Shown here: positions 32,759-40,375 of the stretch, piece by piece
How the letters are laid out: each line of letters starts with the position of its first letter
Numbering within the stretch: the stretch's first letter is position 1
Assembly: GCA_902781215.1 (NCBI GenBank)
Contig: CACZIO010000035.1
Location: 1-40,646, forward strand
Length of the DNA stretch: 40,646 nucleotides
Source of the DNA: an uncultured Lachnospiraceae bacterium
Lineage (GTDB): Bacteria > Bacillota > Clostridia > Lachnospirales > Lachnospiraceae
Direction of reading: 5' to 3'
Position numbers and translations under genes: made by a program
Notes under the pieces: model-generated
What the model was told of the DNA's origin: nothing
The model's database searches: none
What the model saw: the letters and a program-made list of their open reading frames with translations, nothing else

Positions 32759-32917
32759 CACTGGGATTTTTTGAAAACCTGCACTGGAATTTTTTGAAAA
32801 GTTGCATTGGGATCTTTCGAAAAACAACACTGGGATATTTGAAAAGTTGCACCGGGATATTTTGAAAAACAACACTGGGATTTTTGAACACCCACACTGG
32901 GAATTTTTTCAAAAATC
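32759..32917. repeat. Array of seven 22-23 bp tandem repeats
   Basis: Units begin at 32759, 32782, 32805, 32828, 32850, 32873 and 32895. Each starts CACTGGGAT or a one/two-base variant, then TTTTTTGAAAA and a variable four- to five-base end alternating GTTG, ACAA and others. Unit lengths are 23,23,23,22,23,22,23, not multiples of three and mixed, so they are not coding. The array ends 15 bases before the -35 box of the tRNA-Arg promoter. Confidence 0.9.
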
Positions 32918-32932
32918 TTTTCAAAAAACGTG

Positions 32933-32961
32933 TTGACAAATTGTCTTTTCAGAGTTAAACT
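32933..32961 (+). promoter_or_regulatory. Promoter of tRNA-Arg
   Basis: TTGACA (32933-32938), a 17-base spacer and TAAACT (32956-32961) form a good sigma-A promoter 31 bases before the mature tRNA start. Confidence 0.8.
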
Positions 32962-32992
32962 TAATTTCGCTGTTGAGGAACAGCAAAGAAAT

Positions 32993-33066
32993 GTACGTGT
33001 AGCTCAGCTGGATAGAGCGTCTGGCTACGGACCAGAAGGTCGCGAGTTCGAATCTTGTCACGTACA
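32993..33066 (+). tRNA. tRNA-Arg (anticodon ACG)
   Basis: The acceptor stem GTACGTG pairs with CACGTAC, the discriminator is A and the D-loop is AGCTCAGCTGGATAGAGC. The anticodon loop CTACGGA has ACG flanked by TCTGG/CCAGA, and the T-loop is TTCGAAT. ACG would be edited to ICG and read CGN codons. CCA is not encoded. Confidence 0.97.
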
Positions 33067-33070
33067 TGCA

Positions 33071-33104
33071 AAAGCAGTCGATTTTCATCGGCTGCTTTTT
33101 TATT
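33071..33104 (+). terminator. Terminator after tRNA-Arg
   Basis: AGCAGTCGAT and ATCGGCTGCT pair around a four-base loop with one G-T pair, followed by a run of seven T. Confidence 0.9.
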
Positions 33105-33235
33105 TCGCTTTTATATTCATTTTTCACATCTCATTCCGGATCAGGATCCTGATTCGGATCCTGATTGAGAAGCGTTCTTAGATGGAGAAGCATTCCTTCC
33201 ATCTTTCCCGGTTCAAATCCCGTTTGTTCTATATC

Positions 33236-33284
33236 CTATTCCCTGGTCAGTTCTATTCCCTGGTCAGCCCTATTCCCTGGTCAG
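33236..33284. repeat. Three 17-bp tandem repeats spanning the ybaK stop codon
   Basis: CTATTCCCTGGTCAG occurs at 33236-33250, 33253-33267 and 33270-33284. The third copy encodes the last residues and stop (LTRE, TAG) of the deacylase gene on the minus strand, so the array extends downstream from its 3' end. Confidence 0.85.
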
Positions 33285-33764
33285 GTCGGCGTATTCGGCC
33301 TTCCATGCAGCCTTGAGGAAGTCCTCGGGGTTCAGGAGGATCTGGCATCCAATCTTGCCGCCGCTGATATAGATTCGGTCATAGAGCATGGCTGACTCGT
33401 CGATCCGGGTGACAAAGTTCTTTTTCATGCCGATGGCTGTACAGCCGCCGCGCATATAGCCTGTCAGGGGGAAGAGCTCCTTCTGGTGGATCATGGCGAC
33501 GGACTTGGCGCCGACAGACCTGGCGCACTTCTTGAGGTCCAGTTCCTCGTCGATCGGAATGACAAAGACGTAGTTCTGGCGGTCGGGGGCCACGGTCACA
33601 AGGGTTTTGTAGACCTGGTCATGAGGAAGGCCCAGCTTGTCCGCCGTGGCGGCGCCGTCGATGAATTCGTCGCACTCGTAGGAGAAGTGCTCGTAGGGGA
33701 TGCCTTCACGTTCCAGGATGCGCATGGCGTTTGTCTTCACTTCACCCTTGTCTTTCTTTGCCAT
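33270..33764 (-). CDS. ybaK: Cys-tRNA(Pro)/Cys-tRNA(Cys) deacylase, YbaK family
   Basis: The 164-residue protein has the YbaK/ProRS-editing fold: AMRILEREGIPYEHFSYE, then DQVYKTLVTVAPDRQNYVFV, with Lys in YKTLV the conserved active-site residue, and GYMRGGCTAIGMKK. It hydrolyses mischarged Cys-tRNA(Pro). AGGAAGAG precedes the ATG. It is a single gene beside the electron-transfer flavoprotein genes, with a terminator-like hairpin between. Confidence 0.93.
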   Translation of the reverse strand: MAKKDKGEVKTNAMRILEREGIPYEHFSYECDEFIDGAATADKLGLPHDQVYKTLVTVAPDRQNYVFVIPIDEELDLKKCARSVGAKSVAMIHQKELFPLTGYMRGGCTAIGMKKNFVTRIDESAMLYDRIYISGGKIGCQILLNPEDFLKAAWKAEYADLTRE

Positions 33765-33796
33765 TTTGACTCTTCCTTTCTTTCCCTAAATTACAA

Positions 33797-33829
33797 GCAC
33801 CCCTCTGCGGGGTTGCCGCAGGGGGGTGC
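33797..33829 (-). terminator. Hairpin after etfA
   Basis: GCACCCCTCTGCGG and CCGCAGGGGGGTGC pair over 14 bp with one mismatch. The minus-strand tail TTGTAATTT is only moderately T-rich. It lies about 40 bases after the etfA stop. Confidence 0.6.
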
Positions 33830-33868
33830 CGTCAGATTCACTTGATCAGATTAGATCCGAAATTGCTA

Positions 33869-34859
33869 TTAAGCCTTCAGAGCCTTGATCTCAGCGGTCA
33901 GAGCAGGAACAACCTCGAACAGGTCGCCGACGATACCGTAGTCAGCGATGTTGAAGATGCTGGCATCCTCGTCTCTGTTGATGGCGATGATGCAATCAGA
34001 GCTGCTCATACCAGCGACGTGCTGGATCGCGCCGGAGATACCGCAGGCGATGTAGAGCTTGGGACCGACGGTCTTACCGGTCTGGCCGACCTGGTGAGAG
34101 TGAGCGATCCAGCCGGAGTCGACTGCTGCACGGGAAGCGCCTACGACGCCGCCCAGAAGGTCTGCGAGCTCTTTGAGGGGAGCGAAGCCCTCGGGGCCGC
34201 CGACACCACGTCCACCGGCGACGATGACGTCTGCGCCTTCAAGGTCAACGATCTCACCAGCTGCCTCTTTGACAACCTCGAGAAGGACGGGGAGCTACGT
34301 GGAACTCTTCCTTGATAACCTCAGCCTTGTTCTCGCCGGCTTCGGGCTTCTTGAACACGCCGGGACGGACAGTGCCGCACTGAGGACGATGGTCCGGGCA
34401 CATGATGGTAGCCATCAGGTTACCACCGAATGCAGGACGGGTCCATGCGACGTTGCCGGTCTCCTCATCGATGTCAAGGCTTGTGCAGTCTGCGGTCAGA
34501 CCGGTCTTGACGCGGGAGGAGAAACGAGGGCCCATGTCGCGGCCGTTGTTGGTCGCGCCGATCATGATGGTGGTGGGACCATACTTCTCGGTCAGGTGAT
34601 ACAGAGCCTTTACATAAGCGTCAGTTGTGTACTGCTTGTACTCGGGTCCCTCAACGACGATGACCTGGTCAGCGCCGTAGATGCCGGCCTGCTCAACAGA
34701 CTCAGCAACGTTGTCGCCGATGACGACAGCGACGAGCTTTCCGCCCTGCTTGTCAGCCATCATGCGGCCGGGATTCAGAAGCTCAAGGCCAACCTTCTTC
34801 GGAGAGCCGTCTTCATTTGTTTCAATAAATACCCACAAATCTTTTGTCTTAGCTTCCAT
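33869..34859 (-). pseudogene. etfA: Electron-transfer flavoprotein alpha subunit, broken by one frameshift
   Basis: From ATG 34859 (GGAGGGG upstream) the first 188 codons match EtfA: MEAKTKDLWVFIETNED, GATNNGRDMGPRFSSRVKTG. Near 34290-34300 the frame is lost and ends about 13 codons later. The -strand frame shifted by one base continues a normal EtfA C-terminus to TAA at 33869: [20 protein letters not shown], then [20 protein letters not shown], the FAD-binding [31 protein letters not shown] and [15 protein letters not shown]. The whole is 991 bases, one more than a multiple of three. Everything else is intact, so this is either a recent mutation or a sequencing/assembly error. EtfA pairs with EtfB to carry electrons to acyl-CoA dehydrogenases. 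Confidence 0.92.
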
Positions 34860-34876
34860 TCTTCAATCCCCTCCTA

Positions 34877-35680
34877 TCAGACAATGTTGTTGTCCACAAG
34901 AATCTTAGCAAGCTTCTTAGCGGACTCCTCGCCGGTCTCTTCCTTGATCTTCATACCGCCAGACTTAACGGGAGGTGTGAAGGACTTCTTAACGTGAGTC
35001 GGGGAGCCGTTCAGGCCGTAGTTCGCTGCATCCATGGTGGGATCGAAATCGTCGCCAAGGGTCTCGAACTTAGCCTTGTTCGCCATCAGTTTTCTCTTGA
35101 TGGTGGGATAGCGGGGATCAAAGCTGGGCTTTGTGAAGGTGATGAGGCAGGGGCTCTTGATGCCGATGACCTGCATGCCATCCTCAGCTTCCTTCTGAAC
35201 CTTGAAGCCATCCTCAGTTGCCTCGATCTCAAGGCCATAGGTGACCTGGGGGAGATCCAGCCACTCAGCGATCTCGGGGCCGACCTGTGCGGTGTCGCCG
35301 TCGATAGCCTGCTTGCCGCAGAAGATCGCGTCGAACTTGCCCTCGGTCTCCTCGATCTTCTTGATCGCGTGGGAGAGAATGTAGGAAGTAGCCAGAGTAT
35401 CGGAACCGCCGAAGGTGCGGCCCGAAACGAGATAACCCTTATCTGCGGCGATGCCGACGCACTCCTTCAGGACTGCAGTTGCCTGAGGCGGTCCCATGGT
35501 GACGACGACGATCTTGGTGCCGGGATCTTTGTCCTTAATGCGGGCAGCTGCCTCGAGAGCATAGCCGTCAAAAGGATTCAGGATTGCCGGAACACCTTCG
35601 CGGATAAGGGTGTGCTTGACCGGATCGATCTTGATCTGAGTCGTATCCGGAACCTGTTTTACGCATACCAGAATGTTCAT
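34877..35680 (-). CDS. etfB: Electron-transfer flavoprotein beta subunit
   Basis: The 267-residue protein starts MNILVCVKQVPDTTQIKIDP and has LNPFDGYALEAAARIKD, GPPQATAVLKECVGIAADKG, the AMP/FAD-binding FCGKQAIDGDTAQVGPEIAE and the conserved KSPCLITFTKPSFDPRYP. It forms the EtfAB heterodimer; in butyrate producers this works with butyryl-CoA dehydrogenase. AGAAGGAGG precedes the ATG. etfA follows after 17 bases. Confidence 0.96.
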   Translation of the reverse strand: MNILVCVKQVPDTTQIKIDPVKHTLIREGVPAILNPFDGYALEAAARIKDKDPGTKIVVVTMGPPQATAVLKECVGIAADKGYLVSGRTFGGSDTLATSYILSHAIKKIEETEGKFDAIFCGKQAIDGDTAQVGPEIAEWLDLPQVTYGLEIEATEDGFKVQKEAEDGMQVIGIKSPCLITFTKPSFDPRYPTIKRKLMANKAKFETLGDDFDPTMDAANYGLNGSPTHVKKSFTPPVKSGGMKIKEETGEESAKKLAKILVDNNIV

Positions 35681-36086
35681 AAATGCCTCCTTCTAAAGTG
35701 AATCTTACATACAATATAATATATCACGCACTGTATTCTATCCGCAAGTTAGCCAAACAAAATGCCTGTATTATTTTTTATACTTTTTATGCGAACTATT
35801 TACTTGACAAACTATCTTGCGCCCACAGTTTCACTTTCCTGCCTACAGTATGCTGCAGCAGGACTGCAGGGAACATGCTCCCGGTTCGGTCAGCCCGGAC
35901 AGGGCTTCCGGATCAGACGGCGCGGATTTCCCCTTTTTGCGTATTTTCTATAAGGGCTGTCCCCGCGGCCCGGATACGGCTGGCGCGGGAACAGCACAAT
36001 ATAGCGCATTGCATGGACAGAACTGTCATGCATGATATACAGATCCTGTCTTTAGAAACCTTCGCAAATCACTTTGCTGCAGTTCC
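35681..36086 (-). other. Gene-free region between hbd and etfB with a putative etfB promoter
   Basis: Minus-strand TTGCGG (35747-35742), 18 bases and TATATT (35723-35718) suggest an etfB promoter about 38 bases before the start. Near 35955-35995, GCTGTCCCCGCG and CGCGGGAACAGC form a hairpin that may end the hbd transcript, though without a T run. The gap of 406 bp is where bcd would sit in the common butyrate operon, but no trace of it is seen. Confidence 0.5.
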
Positions 36087-36965
36087 TTATTTGTCGGTCG
36101 CGACCTTGTCCTTCATGCCTTTGGAATAGTCATAGAAGCCGATGCCGGTCTTGACGCCGAGCCTCTTGCCGCGGACCATCTTGCGAAGGAGCGGGCTGGC
36201 GGCATACTTGTTGTCGCCAGTGTCAGCATAGATGACGTCCATGATTGCCAGGCAGATGTCCAGGCCGATGAAATCGCCGAGCTCGAGCGGTCCCATGGGG
36301 TGGTTGCAGCCAAGCTTCATGGCAGTGTCGATGCCGGCGATATCGGAAACGCCGGTGTACTTGACGTTGATCGCCTCGTTGATCATAGGGATCAGGATCC
36401 TGTTGACGACGAAGCCTGCAGCCTCGTTGACCTGTACCGGAACCTTGCCCAGCTTCTTGGAGATCTCGTTGATCTTGTCAACATACTCCTGAGGAGTGTT
36501 GAGTCCGGCAATGACCTCGACCAGCTTCATGACGGGAGCGGGATTGAAGAAGTGCATGCCGATGATGGGCTTGGCCAGGCCGGCACCGATCTCGGTGATG
36601 GAAAGGGAGGAAGTGTTGGATGCGAAGATGCAGTCAGGGTTCTTGACGATCTCATCCTGGAGTTCCTTGAACGCATTTTTCTTGATGTCCATTACTTCGA
36701 GAGCTGCCTCGACGACGAGGTCAGGATCTACAGCGATGGTGTTGAGACCGCACTCGAATTTAGCGAGAATAGCGTCCTCAGCGGCCTGCTCCATCTTTCC
36801 CTTTGCGACCATCTTGTCAAGGTTGCCCTTGATCCTGTTGAAGCCGCCCTGCGCAAACTCAACCTTGATATCGCAGAGATAAACCTTCTCCACGTCTGCG
36901 CACTGTGCGAAAGACTGTGCAATGCCGGATCCCATAGCACCAGCGCCGATAACTGCAACTTTCAT
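36087..36965 (-). CDS. hbd: 3-hydroxybutyryl-CoA dehydrogenase
   Basis: The 292-residue protein has the NAD-binding MKVAVIGAGAMGSGIAQSF, the catalytic-region FASNTSSLSITEIG and MHFFNPAPVMKLVEVI, and the C-terminal dimer domain with GPLELGDFIGLDICL. It reduces acetoacetyl-CoA to 3-hydroxybutyryl-CoA in butyrate formation. AAGGAGG precedes the ATG. hpf ends 77 bases upstream, and a GCCGCTG/CAGCGGC hairpin lies in that gap. Confidence 0.95.
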   Translation of the reverse strand: MKVAVIGAGAMGSGIAQSFAQCADVEKVYLCDIKVEFAQGGFNRIKGNLDKMVAKGKMEQAAEDAILAKFECGLNTIAVDPDLVVEAALEVMDIKKNAFKELQDEIVKNPDCIFASNTSSLSITEIGAGLAKPIIGMHFFNPAPVMKLVEVIAGLNTPQEYVDKINEISKKLGKVPVQVNEAAGFVVNRILIPMINEAINVKYTGVSDIAGIDTAMKLGCNHPMGPLELGDFIGLDICLAIMDVIYADTGDNKYAASPLLRKMVRGKRLGVKTGIGFYDYSKGMKDKVATDK

Positions 36966-37042
36966 GATCGTATCCTCCTTATATTGCTTTTTACGATATA
37001 ATTATGCCGCTGACGGATACAGCGGCGGGTTCCCTTTAAATC

Positions 37043-37570
37043 TTACGCCTCCGGCTCGATCATGCCGTAGGTGCCGCCCTTTCTCTTGTAGACGACGGCG
37101 ATCTGTTCTGTCTCCGCGTTGATGAAGACGAAGAAGTTGTGTCCCAGAAGTTCCATCTGAACACAGGCATCATCGGGATACATGGGCTTGAGGTCAAACT
37201 GTTTCTTGCGGACGATGCGGATGTCCTCTTCATCATAGTAGGAGCGCTCCACATATTCGCGCTTGAAGGCCGCCGCCTCCTGATGGCGCTTGATCAGTTT
37301 GCTCTTGTACTTCTTTAACTGCCGCTCAATGACCTCCTCGACCAGATCGATCGAGACATACATGTCATTGCTGACCTGCTCGGAGCGGATGATATTGTCC
37401 CGCACCGGGATCGTCACCTCGATTTTGTGCCTGTCCCGGTTCACCTGCAGTGTCACATGCACCTCTGTATCAGGCGAAAAAAACTTGTCAAGCTTGTCCA
37501 GTTTCTGTGTCACGGCGTCTTTGAGGGACTGTGTGACTTCCATGTTTTTTCCGACAATCACATATTTCAT
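37043..37570 (-). CDS. hpf: Long-form ribosome hibernation promoting factor
   Basis: The 175-residue protein has an N-terminal HPF/RaiA domain (MKYVIVGKNMEVTQSLKDAV, KLDKLDKFF) and the C-terminal dimerisation domain of the long form (VRKKQFDLKPMYPDDACVQM, LGHNFFVFINAETEQIAVVY). It makes inactive 100S ribosome dimers in stationary phase. ATG 37570 is preferred to one seven codons upstream because AGAGG lies six bases before it and the domain starts there. Confidence 0.94.
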   Translation of the reverse strand: MKYVIVGKNMEVTQSLKDAVTQKLDKLDKFFSPDTEVHVTLQVNRDRHKIEVTIPVRDNIIRSEQVSNDMYVSIDLVEEVIERQLKKYKSKLIKRHQEAAAFKREYVERSYYDEEDIRIVRKKQFDLKPMYPDDACVQMELLGHNFFVFINAETEQIAVVYKRKGGTYGMIEPEA

Positions 37571-37686
37571 AGATGCCTCTTTCCGCGGCATGCCTGCCGC
37601 TTTTATTTTTGCCCTCCCGCATACCCAGAAGGCAAATGGATGGCGCGCAGAAAGCAGTTTGCGTCACACTGCTTCTGCACAGGAAC

Positions 37687-37717
37687 ATTATAACATAACA
37701 TCCCGCTAATTGCACAA
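37687..37717 (-). promoter_or_regulatory. hpf: Promoter of hpf
   Basis: Minus-strand TATAAT (37692-37687) is perfect. TTGTGC lies 19 bases upstream (37717-37712), or TGTGCA at 18. It is about 115 bases before the hpf start. Confidence 0.6.
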
Positions 37718-37933
37718 TTATTATGTTCCGGAGGGGCATGGTTTTGTGCATTTTTTGTGCAACATTTATTTCGAATTCCAGGTAAATGCCCTGAAACATG
37801 TACAGTTTTCCTGAGTCTCCTGAGCAAGTCCCTGACATGCTCCGGGCGGGCCCGCCCATCCCCTGCGCATATCCCGCGCATGTACCGCTTAAGTCCGGAA
37901 CCTGATCAGGCAGCCGCTATAGATCCGGAACAG

Positions 37934-37966
37934 AAAAAGGCAGCCCGGAACGAATCCGGACTGCCC
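37934..37966 (-). terminator. Terminator after the NlpC/P60 gene
   Basis: Minus strand: GGCAGTCCGGA, short loop, then the complementary TCCGGGCTGCC (one G-T pair), ending in five T. It lies about 55 bases after the stop. Confidence 0.88.
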
Positions 37967-38020
37967 GCAAACAGCTTGTACAGTTGATTGGCAGCCTTCG
38001 CTGCCGCCTGGCGCAGGTGC

Positions 38021-39517
38021 TCAGGTGAAGAGTCTGCGGATGCAGACGATGTGCATGAAATTGGCCCTGGAGGTCGTGATGCCGTGGCGCTCGTCCTGGG
38101 CGTGCACGATCATGCCGTCGCCCATGTAGAGGGCAACGTGGCCGTTGTAGCAGATGATGTCGCCCGCGCGCGCTTCCTCGAGGGAGGCGACAGGCGATCC
38201 GACGCTGCGGTCGGAGACATCGTAGTGGGGCAGGCGGAAACCGAAGTTTCCATAGACTGCCATGACAAAACCGGAACAGTCCGCGCCGTGGGTCAGGCTG
38301 GAGCCGCCCCAGACGTAGGGATTGCCGATATACTGGGTCGCGAATTCAATGACGGCCTGACCGGATTCCTCGCCGGCCTGGCTGACTGCGACGCGGGCCA
38401 CATCTGCCTGGGCGGCAGCTGCATCCGCTGCGCGGAGGGCGACCTCGACAACTGCGGTCGCGGTCTCTTCGTCCTCGCCGCTGGCGACTTCTGCTCTGGA
38501 CTGGGCCAGTTCGACAACAGCGTCCGCCTTGTCGGCCTTGCGCTGCTCGTGGTCTGCGCGCTCCTTGACGTTGGATGTGCTGACGCGGTCCTCTTCCTGA
38601 CGGGCAGTCTCCGCGACGGGATAGGCCATGCTGAGCGTGACTTCCGACGAAGGAATGTATCCCTCACCGTCCTCGGTGAGAATTCCAAGCCAGCCGTCCT
38701 CACTCTCGGTCACTTCATACTGATCACCGGCCTTGGCTTCGGTGACGATCTTGGCCGTATCGCTTGCTTCCTGGTAAACTTCCTTTTCGCTCTTTTTTTC
38801 GACAGTCGCGACCGGCGTGCTGACGATCTCGGAGAGAGCCTCCGCTTCTTCGCCGTCAACCAGGTACTCATTCATAACATAGCCGACGATATTGCCGGAG
38901 CGGATTCTGGTCCAGCGGTCATCCTCCTTGTGGAGCTCGACGGCCAGGTCATTGCTGTACATCTTGCCGAGAACTTCACTGCTCATGGAAGGCTCCGCAT
39001 GAATGTTCAGATAAACATTCGGGGACGCGACAACAATGTTCTTCTCCGAAGCCAGGGTCTGGACAGCGGGAGCAGCTTCTTTATCTGCGCGGGGATCAGC
39101 TTCGTGCTTCTCACCCAGGATGCCGGTATAGACATTGCCGGGCTGCAGGGCCACGGTCAGCTCAGGAAGGACTGCGCGGTTATATGCCTTTGCAGCCTCC
39201 AGATACAGATCGGAAGCTTCCGCCTTCTGATCCTCAACGACATTCTCCGTCAGCGGGATCTGCAGATCTGCCGTGACAGCATTCAGCTCACTGCCCTGGT
39301 CGACAAGACCGGCCGTATCGACCTCACTTGTCTTTCCATTCAGGAACTGTGCGATCGAACCTTCTTCTGCATCTTCAGCCTGATCGTTCTCGAGAGTTTT
39401 TGCCAGGGGAAATTTCTCTTCAGGAATCTCAGCTGCCATAACGGGTGCTCCCGCAATACCTGCAAGTGCGGCGGCTGAAAGCATTCCAGACAACAGCTTA
39501 ACTCTTTTAAACTCCAT
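38021..39517 (-). CDS. Secreted NlpC/P60 peptidoglycan hydrolase with two SH3-like domains
   Basis: The 498-residue protein has a signal peptide (MEFKRVKLLSGMLSAAALAG, cleavage after PVMAA), two bacterial SH3-like domains (about 140-210 and 225-300), an Ala/Glu-rich helical linker and a C-terminal NlpC/P60 domain. The catalytic set is Cys414 in GADCSGF, His460 in CYNGHVALY and His472 in VHAQD. It cuts D-gamma-Glu-diamino-acid bonds in stem peptides. ATG 39517 is chosen because TTGGAGGAAGA is adjacent and the signal peptide begins there; the frame stays open 71 codons upstream. A WalR-type box lies 65 bases before it. Confidence 0.94.
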   Translation of the reverse strand: MEFKRVKLLSGMLSAAALAGIAGAPVMAAEIPEEKFPLAKTLENDQAEDAEEGSIAQFLNGKTSEVDTAGLVDQGSELNAVTADLQIPLTENVVEDQKAEASDLYLEAAKAYNRAVLPELTVALQPGNVYTGILGEKHEADPRADKEAAPAVQTLASEKNIVVASPNVYLNIHAEPSMSSEVLGKMYSNDLAVELHKEDDRWTRIRSGNIVGYVMNEYLVDGEEAEALSEIVSTPVATVEKKSEKEVYQEASDTAKIVTEAKAGDQYEVTESEDGWLGILTEDGEGYIPSSEVTLSMAYPVAETARQEEDRVSTSNVKERADHEQRKADKADAVVELAQSRAEVASGEDEETATAVVEVALRAADAAAAQADVARVAVSQAGEESGQAVIEFATQYIGNPYVWGGSSLTHGADCSGFVMAVYGNFGFRLPHYDVSDRSVGSPVASLEEARAGDIICYNGHVALYMGDGMIVHAQDERHGITTSRANFMHIVCIRRLFT

Positions 39518-39581
39518 TCTTCCTCCAATAAATAAATTTATTAATATTTTATATTCGTTTTTTACAGATTTAATATCTTTT

Positions 39582-39598
39582 GTTACAAATTTGTTACA
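39582..39598 (-). promoter_or_regulatory. WalR (YycF) binding-site match
   Basis: On the minus strand TGTAAC-AAATT-TGTAAC exactly fits the published WalR consensus TGTWAH-N5-TGTWAH. It lies 65 bases before the NlpC/P60 start. A TATAAA box at 39553-39548 could be the -10. WalRK controls wall hydrolases in other Firmicutes. Confidence 0.65.
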
Positions 39599-39831
39599 AC
39601 CTTGCCTACTATAACAGATATCCAACATGCTGTCAAGCAAACCCCACTGCGCACCATATGGCACATGACCGTCAGCCGCTCTGCATGCCGGATCATATGA
39701 GGTCCCCGGCCGAGCCTGATCGCCGCTCATCTCCGCCAGGTATATAGAAACAGAAAAAAAGAGAACGATTTCAGTTTCTTGATTTATTCAGGCAAACACA
39801 GACAAAATTTGAAAATAACAGTCACATTTGC

Positions 39832-39878
39832 ACAAAAAAAGACCCGAAAACACAGTACTTCTGCATCTTCGGGTCTTT
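39832..39878 (-). terminator. Terminator after tRNA-Leu
   Basis: AAGACCCGAA and TTCGGGTCTT pair over 10 bp with a 20-base loop. On the minus strand this is followed by a run of eight T. Confidence 0.9.
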
Positions 39879-39881
39879 GGC

Positions 39882-39967
39882 TGCCGGCAGTCGGGGTCGA
39901 ACCGACACTCGATTTAAGTCGAACGGGATTTTAAGTCCCGCGCGTCTGCCAATTCCGCCATGCCGGC
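39882..39967 (-). tRNA. tRNA-Leu (anticodon TAA)
   Basis: The 86-base type II tRNA has acceptor GCCGGCA/TGCCGGC, anticodon loop CTTAAAA with TAA, a long variable arm (GTTCGACTTAAATCGAG) and T-loop TTCGACC. The discriminator is A; CCA is not encoded. Confidence 0.97.
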
Positions 39968-39988
39968 AAAATAAGTACACAACTGTGA

Positions 39989-40017
39989 TTATTACAAATT
40001 GTTTACGAATTTGTACA
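39989..40017 (-). promoter_or_regulatory. Promoter of tRNA-Leu
   Basis: Minus-strand TGTACA (40017-40012), 17 bases and TAATAA (39994-39989) lie 22 bases before the tRNA. Confidence 0.55.
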
Positions 40018-40126
40018 TTGCAGAGGCGTACGAAACGGAAGCTATTTGCACCGGAAGGCCTGCCGGCTGCAGACCGGGCGGACTCCGGAGACCGTAACGA
40101 TCGATCTCTGCTTTGATCACAGCAAG

Positions 40127-40200
40127 TGGATCCTCGGGGACTCGAACCCGGGACCGACCGGTTATGAGCCGGTTGCTCTAACCAACTGAGCTAAGGATCC
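40127..40200 (-). tRNA. tRNA-Met (anticodon CAT)
   Basis: The 74-base tRNA has acceptor GGATCCT/AGGATCC and anticodon loop CTCATAA. It has a G1-C72 pair and no run of three G-C pairs in the anticodon stem, so it is an elongator Met, or a CAT tRNA modified to read isoleucine ATA. It is five bases from tRNA-Glu and probably co-transcribed. Confidence 0.95.
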
Positions 40201-40205
40201 ATAAG

Positions 40206-40277
40206 TGACTCCGACGGGAATCGAACCCGTGTTACCGCCGTGAAAGGGCGATGTCTTAACCTCTTGACCACGGAGCC
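40206..40277 (-). tRNA. tRNA-Glu (anticodon TTC)
   Basis: The 72-base tRNA has acceptor GGCTCCG/CGGAGTC, anticodon loop CTTTCAC with TTC and T-loop TTCGATT. First gene of a Glu-Met unit. Confidence 0.96.
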
Positions 40278-40308
40278 GTATTATTAACACGTATCATTAA
40301 CATATGAA

Positions 40309-40344
40309 TGACCGGCAGCAGATCCATGCCCTTCGGGCCGGTCA
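40309..40344 (-). other. Hairpin at the start of the tRNA-Glu transcript
   Basis: TGACCGGC and GCCGGTCA form an 8-bp stem that begins about seven bases after the -10 box, so it would be the first structure in the RNA, ahead of tRNA-Glu processing. Confidence 0.5.
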
Positions 40345-40350
40345 CCTGCT

Positions 40351-40359
40351 ATTATACCA
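40351..40359 (-). promoter_or_regulatory. Extended -10 promoter of tRNA-Glu/Met
   Basis: Minus-strand TGGTATAAT is a perfect extended -10. It lies between the tRNA-Asn terminator and tRNA-Glu. No clear -35. Confidence 0.6.
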
Positions 40360-40375
40360 TCTTGTAAAGAAAATG

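Larger units (their letters stand above)
37571..38020. other. Gene-free region between hpf and the NlpC/P60 gene
   Basis: This 450-bp gap holds the hpf promoter (37687-37717), three TTGTGCA motifs (37711-37717 on the minus strand, 37744-37750 and 37755-37761 on the plus strand) and the NlpC/P60 terminator (37934-37966). No gene is seen. Confidence 0.5.

Noticed and set aside
32759-32917. CRISPR array
   Set aside because: The units are contiguous 22-23 bp tandem repeats without spacers of constant length, and no cas gene is near.
32706-32939. Minus-strand peptide with FKNPSV-like repeats
   Set aside because: Repeat units are mostly 23 bp, which breaks any reading frame from unit to unit, so the repeats are not coding.
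37488-37859. Minus-strand frame overlapping the hpf 5' end
   Set aside because: It overlaps hpf in another frame and covers the hpf promoter; no recognisable protein.
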